Source: Isoetes taiwanensis (taxonomy: Eukaryota; Streptophyta; Lycopodiopsida; Isoetales; Isoetaceae). From it: a stretch of 64,000 nt of DNA. Location: positions 13,442,381 to 13,506,380 of the forward strand of contig JAJEKV010000030.1 in assembly GCA_021234155.1 (NCBI GenBank), written 5' to 3'. A program made the position numbers and the translations under genes. How positions within the stretch are numbered: the first letter of the stretch is position 1; every line of letters begins with the position of its first letter. Positions 1 to 12,871 of the stretch are shown piece after piece. The notes beneath the pieces were generated by a model. It was not told the origin of the DNA. It was given only the letters and a program-made list of their open reading frames with translations, and ran no database searches.

Positions 1-16
1 TTTTTTAAACTTTGGT

Positions 17-112
17 GCCTTTCGACTCGCGAGTCGAGAAAGGCCTTCTGACCCCTAAAACTTGCGTTTTTCGCTTTGAGCTGCCTTTCTCGACTTGCGA
101 GTCGAGAAAGGC
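17..112. repeat. Two copies of the GCCTTTCTCGACTCG palindrome
   Basis: Positions 17-44 and 83-112 are near-perfect inverted repeats: an arm GCCTTTCTCGACTCG is followed at once by its reverse complement. The first copy lacks two bases of one arm and the second has one mismatch near the centre. The same palindrome recurs at 43.0-43.3, 44.2-44.3, 46.0-46.4, 48.9, 49.2 and 61.0 kb. The first base of the window lies close to copy 1, so the array may extend outside. Function unknown. Confidence 0.85.
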
Positions 113-1849
113 TCTCAGGCCTGTATTTTCCAAAAATGGCCCTAAGAACTGTGTTTTATTTTAATTTTTTTGCCTGTAGCATCACTTGCTGTTGATGATG
201 ATGAAGTGCATTGACAAAAAGTTAGGTCAATGGCTAACTTTTGTATACTAATTTTTCAAATATAGCTGTATCAAATTGCTACATTTATTAAAGGTTCTTT
301 TAAGAGCTACATTTCAACATGAGACTTGTAATTCTGAAGAACCCAAAGGATCTGATAACAGATAAAACATTAGTTCACTTAAATGCATTGTCAAGTAGGC
401 ACAACAGACGTGCATCTATATAATGGATGGAAGACCCATTTTGCTGTGGCTGGAGCCCTGAATTTCTATGTGGTGACCAATTCTAAACGTGGGTTAACAT
501 CAGTCTAAACTTGGGTTAACAAAAATAAAGAACATTTACTTGCACCATCGTGCTAAATTTTACCGTGCTTTATTCCTTAAAATGCACCACCATGTGGGCA
601 GAACCACCGCATAGTACATACACATATGATGTTGGGATTTTCTATCCAATGAATTCGTTGCAAGTTGTATACTTCTTTAAAAGACCTGCTGGGAAAAATA
701 ATATCCCCATTTGCTTTCTAGTGGTGATGTTAGATGACAATGTTAGAGTGAAAGTAAAATGATCGACGGTTGTCGACTGATGTCATATGGTTCTCAGGTT
801 AGAGTTCTAAAATAAGGCATGCATAGAAAGTTCGGGTTCTAGTTCTCACGAGGGCATGAAATATAAAGAAAATGGAGGTAAGATTAGTTTAATGTGTGTG
901 TCTCGTAGACCAATTGGAGTCTCAATTGGACCTTAAAAGTATATTCCATTCTATATCTATTCATGGAAGTTATCTAGTAATTCAGATTATGCATACTGTT
1001 TGCCTTTCTCCATGTCCATAGTATTTGCCTTTATTATATTTGATGGACATATATAAATAAGGTGCTTACACATTATGGGTTGCCTTTGGAAATAAACAAC
1101 AAAGGCAACATCTAGACAACAAGATACAACCAGCAAGAGAATAGAACTATTCTTCCATTTATACTGAGTACAATAGATACATCACATTCTACGTATCACA
1201 TAGAATCCAATTCATTACCTAGTTGCGACATCTTATGCTAGGAGTTTGCTTTGCATGTGATTATATAGTACATCGTATTACCATCAAATCTGCACCTTGC
1301 AAAAAAGTATCCGGATTGAGAAGTACAAAAAACAGGTATCTACCTTGATAGATCTGGGTCAAATCATATGCCAATGGAAACCTCTCTATATGAACGTTCC
1401 AATACGCCCAAGATCATCTGAATCTGACCTTTGTAGTTCAAGTTATAATAGCGGAAACAATTTTGACATTCTCTAGTGTTTCTCTTCTTTATCTATTTTT
1501 AGTGACTTAGATATTATATACAATGGTTTGGTAAAAAAAAAAAAGAACCTCTCGTAAAAATCTTATTTTTGATTAAAACTTTTTTTGCCCAAACAAAGAT
1601 TTGTAAAAAGCATTTGCAAACGTAATAGGATAAATAGTTCAACATGAATGTAAGGGCAAACTTATTCCAATTTTATTGGTTAAATTTTACAACTTCCATC
1701 ACTATATTTTTCTAGTTCTATTTAATCAATAATAACACTTAGAATATGGAGAATATGGATGATGAATGATGGAGTCGGTACAAAATATTGAATACTAGCA
1801 GTTAGCTATTGCTACAAAACTTTATTATATTGCCCTTGGAAGGAAGGAA
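113..1849. other. AT-rich stretch without a recognisable gene
   Basis: No reading frame here resembles a known family. The longest open frame (550-762, 70 codons) has no recognisable domain. A GGAA microsatellite (about 1840-1860) lies at the edge of the fossil LINE that follows. Confidence 0.6.
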
Positions 1850-3031
1850 GGAAGGAAGGTTCTTTTATCGTCCATGGAGACCAATCGGTCTATGGGACCC
1901 AATACAAAACGCAGTTGTGTTTAATTCATCGCCCGGATTAAAACCCCTCCCAAGGGTTTTCGAGGGAAAACCGCGGGCGTTAATCACCGGGCCTGGCGAA
2001 ACCGCCCTAACATATAAAATGCGTAAACACCCAAATATATACGGATCATGCACCACACCCGTAGTGCCTAATCACGCGTGCAAAGGGGCAAAGGTGACTC
2101 ACGTGTCCGGACCTCCCCGAATGTACACACCCTGTAAGCGTCGCACCGACGGTGTGTTCATCGGCAAATGCAAGGGCAAGTCCTACCGCATTTTAAAGGG
2201 AGCGTGATCTCGCCCGGACCGATCGAACGCCGGGCAACTCGAAAGTGTGAGACTCATCCTCAATGGCACCCGCTTGACAAAGACCGACAGAGCATTGCCC
2301 CGCGGGGCTCCCCAATCCACCTCGCCCGCCTCGACGCGAAGATGGTGGGCACCCGCGGCGAATGGAGGCAATGAGTCCGCGCCAGGGGCACCGGGAACGC
2401 AGGTAGAGCCGTGGGCCCCGCTAACACCTGGTGATGTGCTCCTTGTAATGGGCCATTTTGACGTGCTTTAGAGCCGGAGTCCCCAGAGCTTGCCAAGGAA
2501 ACAAGCGCCTAGGTACTCCGTGACGGGCCGCCACGACGGGCCGGCCGCGGCCACTTTCGCGACGATCTCGTGCGTCTCGCACATTCCATCGGCGAACCAC
2601 CGATCTCTTACCCCTCCAACAGCCCTAAGCCGTCATGACCCATGGCCACAAAGTAAGCCAAAGTGGAGCCGAGCATCACCCATAGTAACCACTTTCTCTC
2701 GAAATAGGCGATGTGTCTATCAAAGGGTCACCACTGGCGCGCAGAATCCGCTTTTCGCAAATAGAATCGATAGGGGACTGAAGGTTTCACCCCAAGTGCC
2801 CGTGCCAAAAATGCCTTCACGACCTCCAAGTCATTCAGTCGCCAAAGAAACGACCGCCCCAAACCTCGACCCGTCTGAAGAACGCTTCGACCGGTGCGAA
2901 TGATGTGTATCGATGGCCCCAATCATAGAGCTCGATCAGTGATATTTGTTCTCAAGATGGCATAAAAGCCTTTCCAGCAAGCCACCCTAAGCGATAGACG
3001 CCCTCAAGAGCGGGCGAGGGGAACTCCACCC

Positions 3032-3851
3032 CTAGGTACTTGTAGGTGGGCGGCGTGACGCCCACAGTCCGCCCCCCGATATGTGAGTGCGGGAGGCATG
3101 GGGTGACGGGAAGAGGATATGAGAACCACCCCCGTCTTGGCGGTGTACGCGCATGTCCGTAGCCCGACAAAATGTGTCTAGGGCGCCCGTGAGACCGCGA
3201 TAGCTTCGGGTGGGCCGCCAGCCAACATCGTCCCCGCATAGATGAGCCGGGCGAATGACCGGTGCAAAAGTCGATGCCATCCCCCCATGCTCGCAGTAAG
3301 CCGTGGCTCTAACTCGATCAATGTAGAGGCCAAAAGTGTTGGCGAGGGGGCAACCTCGCCGGACCCCGATACTACCGGGTGAATGCTCGCCCGCCGGGTC
3401 GATCCCGCCAAAACAACTCTCATACAACCCGTGATATGGCATTCTCGCAGCAGGCGGAGCCCCGCTGACGCAGCTTAGCCTACGCTTTTCCCTCTCGGGA
3501 ACCGTAGATCAAAAGCCTTCGCTGAAGTCGACAAAGCAAAGAATACAAGTCCCGGCCGATGATTCCTACCGCCTTCAATCGCCCTCGATAGCAAAGATAT
3601 GGTCAATCGCTGAGTGGCGGGTCAAAAGCCCGCCTGCGGTGAGGGCTCGCACATCTCCCCGCCGCCTGCCGGGTCAACTGCCGCCGAGAATGCCCAAACA
3701 ATTGGCAAATAATGAATCCCACCATGATCGTCCGGTAATTGGGCCTGACAAGCAGGGTCGCCGCCTTTAGAATGGGAACAACCCCTTGTGGTCCATTGTC
3801 TGGGGAGACCTTCCCTCGCAATGCTCGCTGAATGGTAGTGAGGACCGGCAC
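3032..3851 (-). pseudogene. LINE reverse transcriptase remnant
   Basis: Frames on the minus strand between 3851 and 3603 carry VVPILKA, NYRTIMVG and a downstream Leu-Phe-Gly segment, the standard RT block preceding the palm. From 3442 to 3032 the frames carry GVRRGCPLANTFGLYIDRV followed by LCGDDV, which aligns with GVKQGCPLSPTLFGLYID and the YADD catalytic box of one plant LINE group. The active-site motif is mutated (GDD preceded by Cys instead of Tyr-Ala), and frames are broken. It cannot encode active enzyme. Confidence 0.78.
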
Positions 3852-4599
3852 AAGCGGGCTGCCCCGCCTACTTGATTTGAGTAACTCGCCCGCATACCAT
3901 CGAGGTCACCGCCTTCCCATTAGCCACCGCTGTGCCCCTCCTCAACATCCTCGCCCACGAAACCAATGGGGCCATCCTGCGGGGGTATGGCGACGCTGCC
4001 CCTCATGGTCATAGAGTCAGCCGCAAGTACTGCTCCCACCGCCTCGGTGTGATGTCCCCAGAGGTCGGGCTGGCCTTCAAGCACTCGGGCTAAAAGGTTC
4101 GGAGGATGAGTGTCCAAAGCAGCCGTAACATCTCCCCGATGCCGCAAGGTACCGCGGCTTTGTGTCCTTCGTGATGGGCGCGTAATCGGTGGTGGTCTCA
4201 AGTAGCCGGTACCCGATCCAGGATGTGACGGAGCCGCCGCCATGTTTTTACACCTCGCATCAAACCATGGGTTACGCTGGAATGTTTGGTCGACCCCGAA
4301 AGCGGCGACGCTGGGGCGCCAAAGCACTGTCCCACGTGATCCCGTAATAGCTAAGTCACCGGTCTGCCTGCACGCTTCTAGTGTGGAGGTCCGCAGAATT
4401 CTTGGGAGGGCGCCCATGAGCATCTCGGCGTAGTCCCTGCACGCCATAATCTAGTCTCAACCGAGGGCGACGGGCCGGGTATAGTGGGGGTTAAAGCGCT
4501 TGCCAAACCAGTCCAAATAAAGTGGGAGGGTGATTCGAAATCGACCTCCTCATCCCGGACCGCTGTGCCCACCCTCGAAACGCATCATGAGATGCATAT

Positions 4600-5344
4600 C
4601 TTTGGCGACTACTTGAGCACATAGTCCACCACACTAGACCCTCCCCGGGATTGTCTTGTGCGCATGTGCACTTGGCGAATCGGGCCACCGTGAAAGGCCA
4701 TTGCAAATTATCAAGTCAAAAATGCCACATAGCAGAGCAACCTGTACGCCAAAGCGAAAAGTGACACAGGCTGTCATCCGACCCTCGGCTAGGCCGCTTC
4801 GGGCGAAGCCGCAGGACATCGCCGCCAAGGGGGTCAAGTTGCATGGGCTGCTCTACTCTGCCCGCGGCATTGAAATCTCCAAGAAGGACGACCCTACCCA
4901 ACCGGGCTGGTGCCGGTCATGTCATCATATAGATCGACATAAGGGTCCATCCTATCCGCATCGGGGTGGCCGCGATAGAAGGTGCCGTCATGTGAGGGAA
5001 ATAACAAAGCCCGTAAAAAAGGGTTACCATTGGTATTATGCACACGAACCCACAAGTACCGGTTGGTGCATGCTTTCCGGAGGGTAAACCGAATGTGCCA
5101 AGGTTGTCCGTGTGGTAGCAAGCCACTCCACCATGACCCCTCCGTCTGTCTGAGGCATTGAAGACCGAGAAAATGTTGGTAACCCGGCAGATCCCGAGTA
5201 GCCCGTGCCCAAGATGCTCCCATGTCTCCATGAGAAAGATGAGATCCATATCGGCCGCCACTCTGAAGTTCGACCGCCCCTCTCGCCAAGGGAAGCCTCG
5301 ACAATTCCATGAGACCACCCGGAGACACAATTCCTATTTGTCAT
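4600..5344 (-). pseudogene. LINE endonuclease domain remnant
   Basis: The minus strand gives VVSWNCRGF (start of the exonuclease-endonuclease-phosphatase fold), then DLIFLMETW (catalytic Glu region), GHGGVACY, and after a frame change VVLLGDFNAA (the Asp-x-Asn motif). A further segment resembles the conserved NGLSRWP / VVDYV stretch of this LINE group. In LINEs this domain nicks the target DNA that primes reverse transcription. Frameshifts separate the motifs. The 5' side is flanked by a GA-rich tract (5380-5520), possibly the element's leader. Confidence 0.75.
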
Positions 5345-6288
5345 TAGGATGGTATGCGCAAAACTGAAGTCAGCGGGGAGGACCCGGAAGCGAGGGCGAA
5401 AGGAGAAGTAGATGGAGCCGAGGCAAAGTGGGGCCGAGGGTGTGGGCCGTGAGGGAGCAGGAGTAGGAGCAGGAGAAGGGGGGGCCGTGGTAGGAGAAGC
5501 AGAAGGGTGGTTTGCTTAAAATTAAAGGCTATCGATAAGAGCAAGAGCAGGTAGTTTGTTCCATCATAATGGTTGCTAAGTTATTAGTTATATATTCGGA
5601 TGACCTGTGGTCCATTTAAGATTGCGAACGATCTTATGCGTCATGAGTCATTTGCACATGTGGAGATGATAAAAATAATTGTGCATTTTGCAATAGCCAT
5701 TGAATGATTGAACTTTTGAGCTGAATCTGATATTGAGTTGGGTAAGTATGGACTCTAGTATATTTGGTAGTGGAACAAACTGTCATATGGAAGGGTTTAT
5801 TTGTCCTAGGCCTATGGCTTTCTATTTTCTTATCACCATCATTCAGTATTTATTAGGGAAAAGTTATTTATTATTATTTTAAATTTAGGGATTATATGCC
5901 ACGTCGCTGCCAAACAGGCACCCAAAGAAAAGAATGGCCACAAATACATGGCTTCGAATAAAGAAAAGCTTCTTTCGCCATGCCATGAACTCCGTTCGAT
6001 AAATTTACCACTAGCTTATCCTCCATAGCTCCTCCCTTTTAGTTGCCCAAAAACAGCCTTAATTCTCCCATTCTGCTATGCCAACATCTTTTCGAGTTCA
6101 CGTTCTTCGCCAATTCCTGCCTTTTCCCTGACACTCTGGTTCAATTTTGCTTCTCCTAACCTGTTCGTTCAAATTCTTTTGGTAATCAAAGGTAGTTTCG
6201 TTTAAATTTCTCTTCTCGGTTTATGCATGAGGAGAGATTCTTGTTTGTTATTTTCATGTTCTAAGGATTGCATGATGGCTGCAGAGAG
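5345..6288 (+). promoter_or_regulatory. Intergenic region with putative 5' UTR of the VEN4-like gene
   Basis: This separates the fossil LINE from the dNTPase gene. Near the gene, CAAAG|GTAGTT at 6191/6192 and CTGCAG ending at 6284 could be donor and acceptor of a 5' UTR intron, leaving AGAG directly before the ATG at 6289. Two upstream ATGs at 6272 and 6275 are in another frame and would lie inside that intron. No confident TATA box was identified; promoter placement is inference. Confidence 0.4.
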
Positions 6289-9200
6289 ATGGGTTCCATT
6301 ACATGGCGCGAAAATAAATTTGGTAGAAGGGAAGGCATGAAGGAGTTTCATGACAATATTCATGTCAATATTCTCGTTGATCCAGTAAGTTTTATGTTGC
6401 CAAACTGAAATTTAAAAGTAATGTAGAAGATCGCAGGTCGTCATGTGCACATTTTTAAATTGTATACGAGAATGAGAAAGAAAGCTTGCTTTCCGAATTT
6501 ATTGTAATGCGACGAAGGATTGCCAATGGCATAGAAGCAATAGAAGCGACAATAGTGTCTCCCATGCAATGCAGGACCTCCGAAGAAATTAACAGTAGTG
6601 AACATATTATGTGTGTTTCTATACATTTACTTTATCTACAAAAACGGAAAGCTCAAATCAGAAAATTCTATTGTTAGAGCTTTATTATCCTAGCTGATAA
6701 TCTCTGATTTTGTGCAGTTAGCACTGAAGTTCATCGATACAGAGGAATTTCAGAGGTTAGTTCACCTTCTGTATTTATCTCGAAAAGATTGTTTCTGGAC
6801 GGATGCTTATGATTTCTAATCTGGTATTTATGATTCAGATTACGGGATATTAAGCAACTAGGTAAGCAAATCTTGTCTCAACTTTACAGAAGTACACACT
6901 CACACATTTGTATGCAGGTCTATGTGATAGGGTTTTCATCGGTGCAACCCATACACGATTTGAACACTCCCTTGGTGTGTACTCGCTTTCACACCGTTCC
7001 TTGAGAATATTAAATGTAAGTGAACTGTCCTTATTATTTCAGGATTAAAAGGTATAAATTGACTTCCATTGTATTTGCTAGGATATTGATGGAGATTCTA
7101 TAGACTCCTCCGATGTCACATGTGTAACGCTTGCAGGCATGTTTGTGTTCATTTCGCTTTTGCCTTGAAGGATTTGTGATCTTATTATGCGATAATGACC
7201 TAAATGCTTGACACTTAAGGGCTGTTGCATGATGTTGGCCATGGACCATTCAGTCATGCTCTTGATAACGAGTTCCTTCCTAGAGCTGCTCCAGGCATTG
7301 AATGGTCTGTATTTCAAAAATTTGTTCATTTAGTATCACTTTTGCTTGAGATTAGTGTTATTGTTATTTTTGAAGGCTGGATTATTGTCTTGAGTTAAGC
7401 TTAATTTATCAATAATCTGTCTGCATTTGAAAGATCAGGTTCCAAATTATTACTGGGTAGATCATGCAGGTCACATGAGGAGAGGTCTGTAAGGATGGTG
7501 CAACACATTGTTGATGAGCATAACATTGATATTAAAGGAAACGACCTGCAAAGAGTCAAGGTAATTGATGGCTGCTTATTTTCTGTAATTGTAAAATTCT
7601 TGCCTTATGCTGTCTGATGCATTGTAGGATTTGATTCTTGGAAGCTGCAAACCTCCCGATAGACAGACGTATGGGGAAAAGCGGTTCCTTTTTGACATCG
7701 TGGCAAATGGTCGTAATGGCATTGATGTTGACAAGTGAGTAGCTAAAAGAGTAGAGATTTACAACTAATTGGAAGTCAAATGGATGTGGGATTATGGAAT
7801 ATGTTGCGCAACTATTAACTTAGGTGGAATTTTTGCTTCATCGAGGTTTGATTACATTCAACGAGATAGTAGAGCCTGCGCCGTTAACAGCCGGTTTGAT
7901 CCTGCAAGGTGAGTCCTTTTGTTAAGGAGAACTTATGTGGATAGTTCTGATATATGATACTTTGGCAGGTTGTTAGACTTTATGCGGGTCATCGACAATG
8001 AGATTTGTTACCAATTTAAGACAAGTATGTTGACTTAATGCACATCTATTGGCCTTAGCTACCTGGAGAGGACCTCCAGTCACATGATGATTTAAACAAG
8101 TGCTTTCTAATCTGTTTCGTGCTAGACAGAGGACTCTGTTTGTGCTTTGTTTGAAGCAAGGGCTGAGCTTCATAAGATTGTTTATACTCATAAGGCCGTG
8201 AAGGTTAGCCATAATTTTAACAGCTTCCTCCCATGCTTAGATACATGCATTTATTTGAAGATATTGAAGATATCTGTCAACTTGCAGGGTTTAGAGTTAA
8301 TGGTTGCAGATGCGTTGTTATTGGCAAATAACCATTTGCGTTTAGTAGAAAGGATTCAAGACCCCAGTGAATTTTGGAAGGTGCTAGTTGATCTTATTCT
8401 ACTACTACAGAAACCTAGACACTTATATAAAAAACCCAGGGTGGTCTGAGTGCATCTTTTGTGGTTGGTTTCAGATTATTGTGATATAACTCTCCCAGTC
8501 AATTGACATATTTTTTAATTAGCTAACAGCAGGTTCTTTATTTTAAAGTTTTCTCTTTCTGCTTGTAGTTGGATGATACTATACTAAGGGCCATTGAGGT
8601 TAGTAATGACCTAGAATTGAGACAAGCACAGGCATTGGTAAGGCGAATTAAGAGGCGAGAATTGTACAAGGTCTGAGTCTAAGAGATAAAACTTGTCATT
8701 GATGTGATATCTAGACACTGATAGTTGCTAATCTGAATGTAGTTCTGTAAAGAATTTATTGTTCCAAATGATCAATTAGAGCACTTCAAAGATGTTACTC
8801 CTCAAGACATAGTATGCTCACAGGTATGATTTTGAGTAATAGTATAATCCATTTCAAGGCTCTGAGGTAACGGACTTAATGGCTACAGCTGGATGGAAGA
8901 AGCCTTCAGGAGGAAGATGTTGGAATTAGTAATGTGAAGATAGATTTAACTCGAGGAAAGGAGCATCCAGTAGACAGGTCTGAGACATGTTTAAGTTGTT
9001 TGATTACCAGGCTTTTGGGGCTAACTTTCTGCCTTTTGTGTGTTTCATGGGGTCTAAATGTTGGGGTACATGTAGAGTTCATTTTTTTGAGGTAAGAACT
9101 CTGTTTTGTGTATTTACTTGCTTCATGTGTTTGAAAGCACATTATATTTCAGAACTTTAGGAGCGCAGACAAATTCACCAGTCCAATGGACAAGGGTTGT

Positions 9201-9396
9201 TTCCCATGCCAACAGAAAATTGTGCGCGTCTACTCCAAAAACCCAGAGCTTGTACGTTTTCCTTGGCATTCAATTATCAGTTGTAATATCCAAGTTGGAG
9301 CTAATTTACTGCTGCAATCAGGTCCAAAGCATCTCCGATGCTTTTGAAAATTTTCAAAGGAGAACGTATGGCCAGGTCCGTAGCACAAGGAGATGA
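6289..9396 (+). CDS. VEN4: SAMHD1/VEN4-like HD-domain dNTP triphosphohydrolase, 18 exons
   Basis: Coding exons by splice sites and homology: 6289-6384, 6718-6755, 6839-6861, 6918-7015, 7082-7136, 7220-7304, 7470-7560, 7628-7734, 7846-7908, 7969-8024, 8130-8203, 8288-8380, 8569-8670, 8743-8823, 8889-8977, 9076-9091, 9153-9251, 9322-9396. They sum to 1341 nt, an uninterrupted 446-aa frame ending in TGA. Metal ligands are visible: His69 in HTRFEHSLG, His107-Asp108 in LLHDVGHGPFSH, and Asp197 in GIDVDKFDY; the catalytic WSHEE motif is at 132-136. This family hydrolyses dNTPs to deoxynucleosides and triphosphate; Arabidopsis VEN4 is the named plant homologue and supports dNTP balance and chloroplast development. 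Like other plant members it lacks the animal SAM domain. Intron 5 has a GC-AG boundary (GCATGT at 7137) and exons 3 and 16 are only 23 and 16 nt. All other boundaries are GT-AG. Function is inferred from family and intact residues. Confidence 0.93.
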
Positions 9397-12300
9397 TTAT
9401 GTGCATCTTGTATACGTGGAGTCACGAAATTCGTGAACGCTGCTGTTCATGGCTTACAAAATTTTCCTGGCTTACAAAATTCTTTCTTACGTCTTCTTCA
9501 ACAGGGAACCATAGAGCGCAACATTCCAAACTAGCATCTACATCCACCCCCTTGGGCCCGATATGTTGGCTAAAATCAATTGTTTTGGACACTTTGTCCT
9601 GCGGATATTCTATATAAATTATTATTGTGCATGGAAAGAATCTAAAGAGTCAATAGTTTCCATTTTGTGTTATTATACGCGGGAAGAATCAAAGAATACT
9701 CCCCACTATCCTATCCCATCTATCTAATACATAAATAAGGTGCTTTGCCGGGCTTGCTGAACTTTGTGTTATTGTACTAGCAAAAGAGCACTCCTCAAAG
9801 TATTATTAGTTCACATCATTGAATCCCCATATCCTATTAAAAAAAATACTCCTTAAAAGTAATAAACTTCTGCGATTTTGGTTTGGTATGTGGGAATCAG
9901 TGGTTAGGACTATGATTTTGATGCTGTATTGTATGAAAAAGGGTATATTTTGGCATGTTTGAGCAGCTTGTTTCCATTTAGTGGTCTAGTTTCTAATTTT
10001 AATATGTGTGCAAGTTTATTGTCGGCTATTTTTCATGCTAAGATGTGGGGCGTGGATAGCGTTTCACGCCACTTCCTTTTTCGAGGCAGGTGCGACGGAG
10101 CAGAGGAGGCATCGTTGAAGCCAAGAAGGGCAAACAGTGGCAAACAGTGGCAAACAGTGGTGGGCGGCCAGTCCTATTGTTGGAGAGTTTGCCTGTGTTC
10201 GTGTTCCTGCAAAGTTATGCAAATCCAGATTGGGTTTGTAGATTTGTAGATTGTAGATTTGTAGATTTGTAGGAGGCTTTGTAGATTGTGGCATCAACGA
10301 CAAGACCCTGCTTTCCTCTGTGATTTCGTCTGTGATTTTGTGCTAGTTTGTGAGCAAAATTTGGAGCTGCCGTGTACCAGAATAATAATCCTTGAGAAAT
10401 ATTCGATCGTGTTTACGTTAAGGCGGGTGGCGGTTCTTATTGTGGCTGGTTACCCGCGGGTGGGCGGTTACGTTTAAGGGTTTGCATGCAAAATTGACCG
10501 GGGATTGCTTCCTAGCCGTAGAGCGAGGATACCGGCGGGGGCCTCACTGTTCCATGGTTGAAGCCCATACCTTCGGTCCATATTGTGGCAGGGGTGATGA
10601 GTTTGAAAAGGACCTTAGAAAGTGGCAGAGGATTTTCCTGCCAAAAAGATGTCAGCCATTGATTTAGTATGATGCTCTGAATATGCTGGAGATCAATGGT
10701 TCATATTCAATCTTAAAACAAATCCCATAAACCCTGTAAAAAACATAGTATCCCTACTCTCTCTTTTACTATCTATCTTTTGATAAAATAAAGGGAAAAC
10801 TATCAAAATGCCCCTATACCTTTGAAGATTAAAGAAAGCCTTACCAAATAACATTTTACTATGAATCTTATATCTTAAAAATCCCTACAGTTGTTAGTAT
10901 CTTTATCACAATGACTTTTTGAATTATATCGAAAATACCTTTATACTAAAATCTATCCCTGTGATATTCCAACGTCTACTAGCACTCATCAATGGAAGCA
11001 AATCTAGCTCCTTTATTCAATGCCATTGCTTCTCAATGAGGAGAATGCTTATAGATTACGCAATGATCTAAGATTGTAATCTAAACAAAAATGAAAGCTC
11101 AAAAAGAATGAGTTGACGAGCATGTAATCTATTACTTAAAAGCATAAAGTAGCTGATCAAAAATTAGATATTATGAGGAATAAGCATGTACCAAATTAGA
11201 TATTATGAGGAATAAGCATGTACCATGAAGAAACAGCTTCAAATCAGAAGTGATTTCTGGACTCTGTAACCGCACAAATAAACATCTCTAATAAACATCT
11301 CTAATCCTTGATATCAACTTAACAGGAGACGAATTTTGAAGGAAATTGATTTCTTGGGAGGTGAAAATGGTTGCTACAACCATGAAAATGCATGCTCAAT
11401 TGTAAATCATTATTGTATTGGGCTTTTATAGCATGGCTTGGACTGCTGAATATCAGGAAAAAAGTTTCTAAAATTCAAGGAACTGGATTCTTGGACAAAT
11501 TGTCTTGACGTTGGAGGCAAGAGCTTTTTTTAAATACTTAAAATTGAAAGGGTACGGTAGAATATGTATTTTGTCCTTTGCTTTCCTGATAAAGCAAACG
11601 TTACATGTTGCCTTACACTTTGGATTTTCAGAGAAAGCGCAAACGTGTATTCCGGAACAACATGTTGCCTATGTGCTAAGCTTTAGAGAACGCATGGTAT
11701 TTACTTGCAACTTGTTAAATCAGAATGACGTGAGTACAATTGAGAACTTTGCGAAGTTCTGAAGAATTTGGGCAAGAAGATTGTGAGGTACGTGACAATC
11801 GTCTAGTAACCTTTGTTGTTCTTCCATCCGATGCTTGCATATGCCTTTCTTGTAATGAAGATGACAGTGTCCTGGAGGAATCTCTGACCCTACAAGGGAT
11901 CAGCCATATGTGAGGGTGTTGGATGAAAGTTCGCCCGAAAATGTTCTATGTGTACAGAAGTGTTGATACAAACGATGTGAGCAAAGTAGAAGGCAACAAG
12001 CGACGTTTAACATAGTAACTGGCAGATTCTATTAGAAAGAGCGGTAAGTTTTGCCATGATCAGGCCAAGACATTCTTTGGATCAGTGAATAATAGTCTTA
12101 AAGTTGATAGCATAAGATTCATGGGCAACATAAATTCATGCACTAGATTGGGAATATAGTGGCCAGGTCCTCAACCTCTCTGAAGATATACACAACTTGA
12201 TAGCAAAGTGCAATTTCGAGGGCATTAAAGAATGGTTAGCATTCTAGATGAATATTATATTTTGGTTGATCAGGGGCTTGACATGATGGTGTTTACAATT

Positions 12301-12519
12301 CTTAGTTGACAATTAATAATAAAGAGTATGCACTATTAGTTGACAATTAATATTACAAAAAATTTATCGTGGCGGCCTTAGTTGCCCTGATCATTTCTCT
12401 TTATTGACTCACTTACTAGTTTGAAATTCATCTGTTTAGAACAATACAAAAGATGTCCTTAAACACACAGGATTTCAACATACATTTGTGCCTTATGTTT
12501 TGATGACATTTTGGCCACA
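9397..12519. other. Non-coding region downstream of the VEN4-like gene
   Basis: No recognisable coding sequence. It contains small tandem repeats: CAAACAGTGG three times at 10131-10160, a TTGTAGA-rich run at about 10236-10290, and the duplication at 11161-11224. Short open frames (for example 9929-10249 and 11505-11762) show no known domain. Confidence 0.55.
11161..11224. repeat. 32-bp exact tandem duplication
   Basis: A unit beginning AAATTAGATATTATGAGGAA and ending GCATGTACC occurs twice in a row (11161-11192 and 11193-11224) without mismatch, so it is recent. Confidence 0.9.
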
Positions 12520-12871
12520 GGTTAGCCTGAAGTTTCTTTCAAGATTCCTTCAACAAACTCTGGAAATGTTCGAGAGACCCCTTCTAATTGGCCAAGTTTC
12601 CCAAAGACTACCTTCAGATTCTCTCAAGATTCACGAGACCCTTTCCGCTTCTCCAAGATACCATTTGATTCCATCAACATTATCTTAGATTCTCTCATAT
12701 ACCTGGAGATGCCCACAAGATCTCCTTCAGTCCCCAAGTTTTCAAAAAGTCCCTTAGATTCTCTCAAAATTCTCGATGTCCTCTCCGATTCTCCAAGATC
12801 CCATTAGATTTCATTAATATTCTATTAGATGTTTGCTATTCCCTGAAATGCCCTCGAGATTCCTTTTAATT
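12520..12871. repeat. Degenerate array of TTAGATTCTCTCAAGATTC-like units
   Basis: A run of imperfect short repeats built on phrases such as TTAGATTCTC, AAGATTC and CCCATTAGATT. It continues into the 390-bp direct repeat. No protein-like frame. Confidence 0.65.

Larger units (their letters stand above)
1850..5344 (-). mobile_element. Old degraded non-LTR retrotransposon (LINE)
   Basis: Read on the minus strand, fragments appear in LINE order: an apurinic-type endonuclease (5344 to about 4600), a linker with the signature NPWFDARCK (about 4230), an RT with NYRTIMVG, a GVRRGCPL turn and a remnant of the YADD box (3851 to 3032), and a short C-terminal stretch (2922-2728). The frame changes many times and there are many stops, so the element is dead. 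It is GC-rich compared with its surroundings and of a different LINE lineage from the two at 19-33 kb. I could not find a poly(A) tail or target duplication, so both ends are approximate. Confidence 0.75.
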
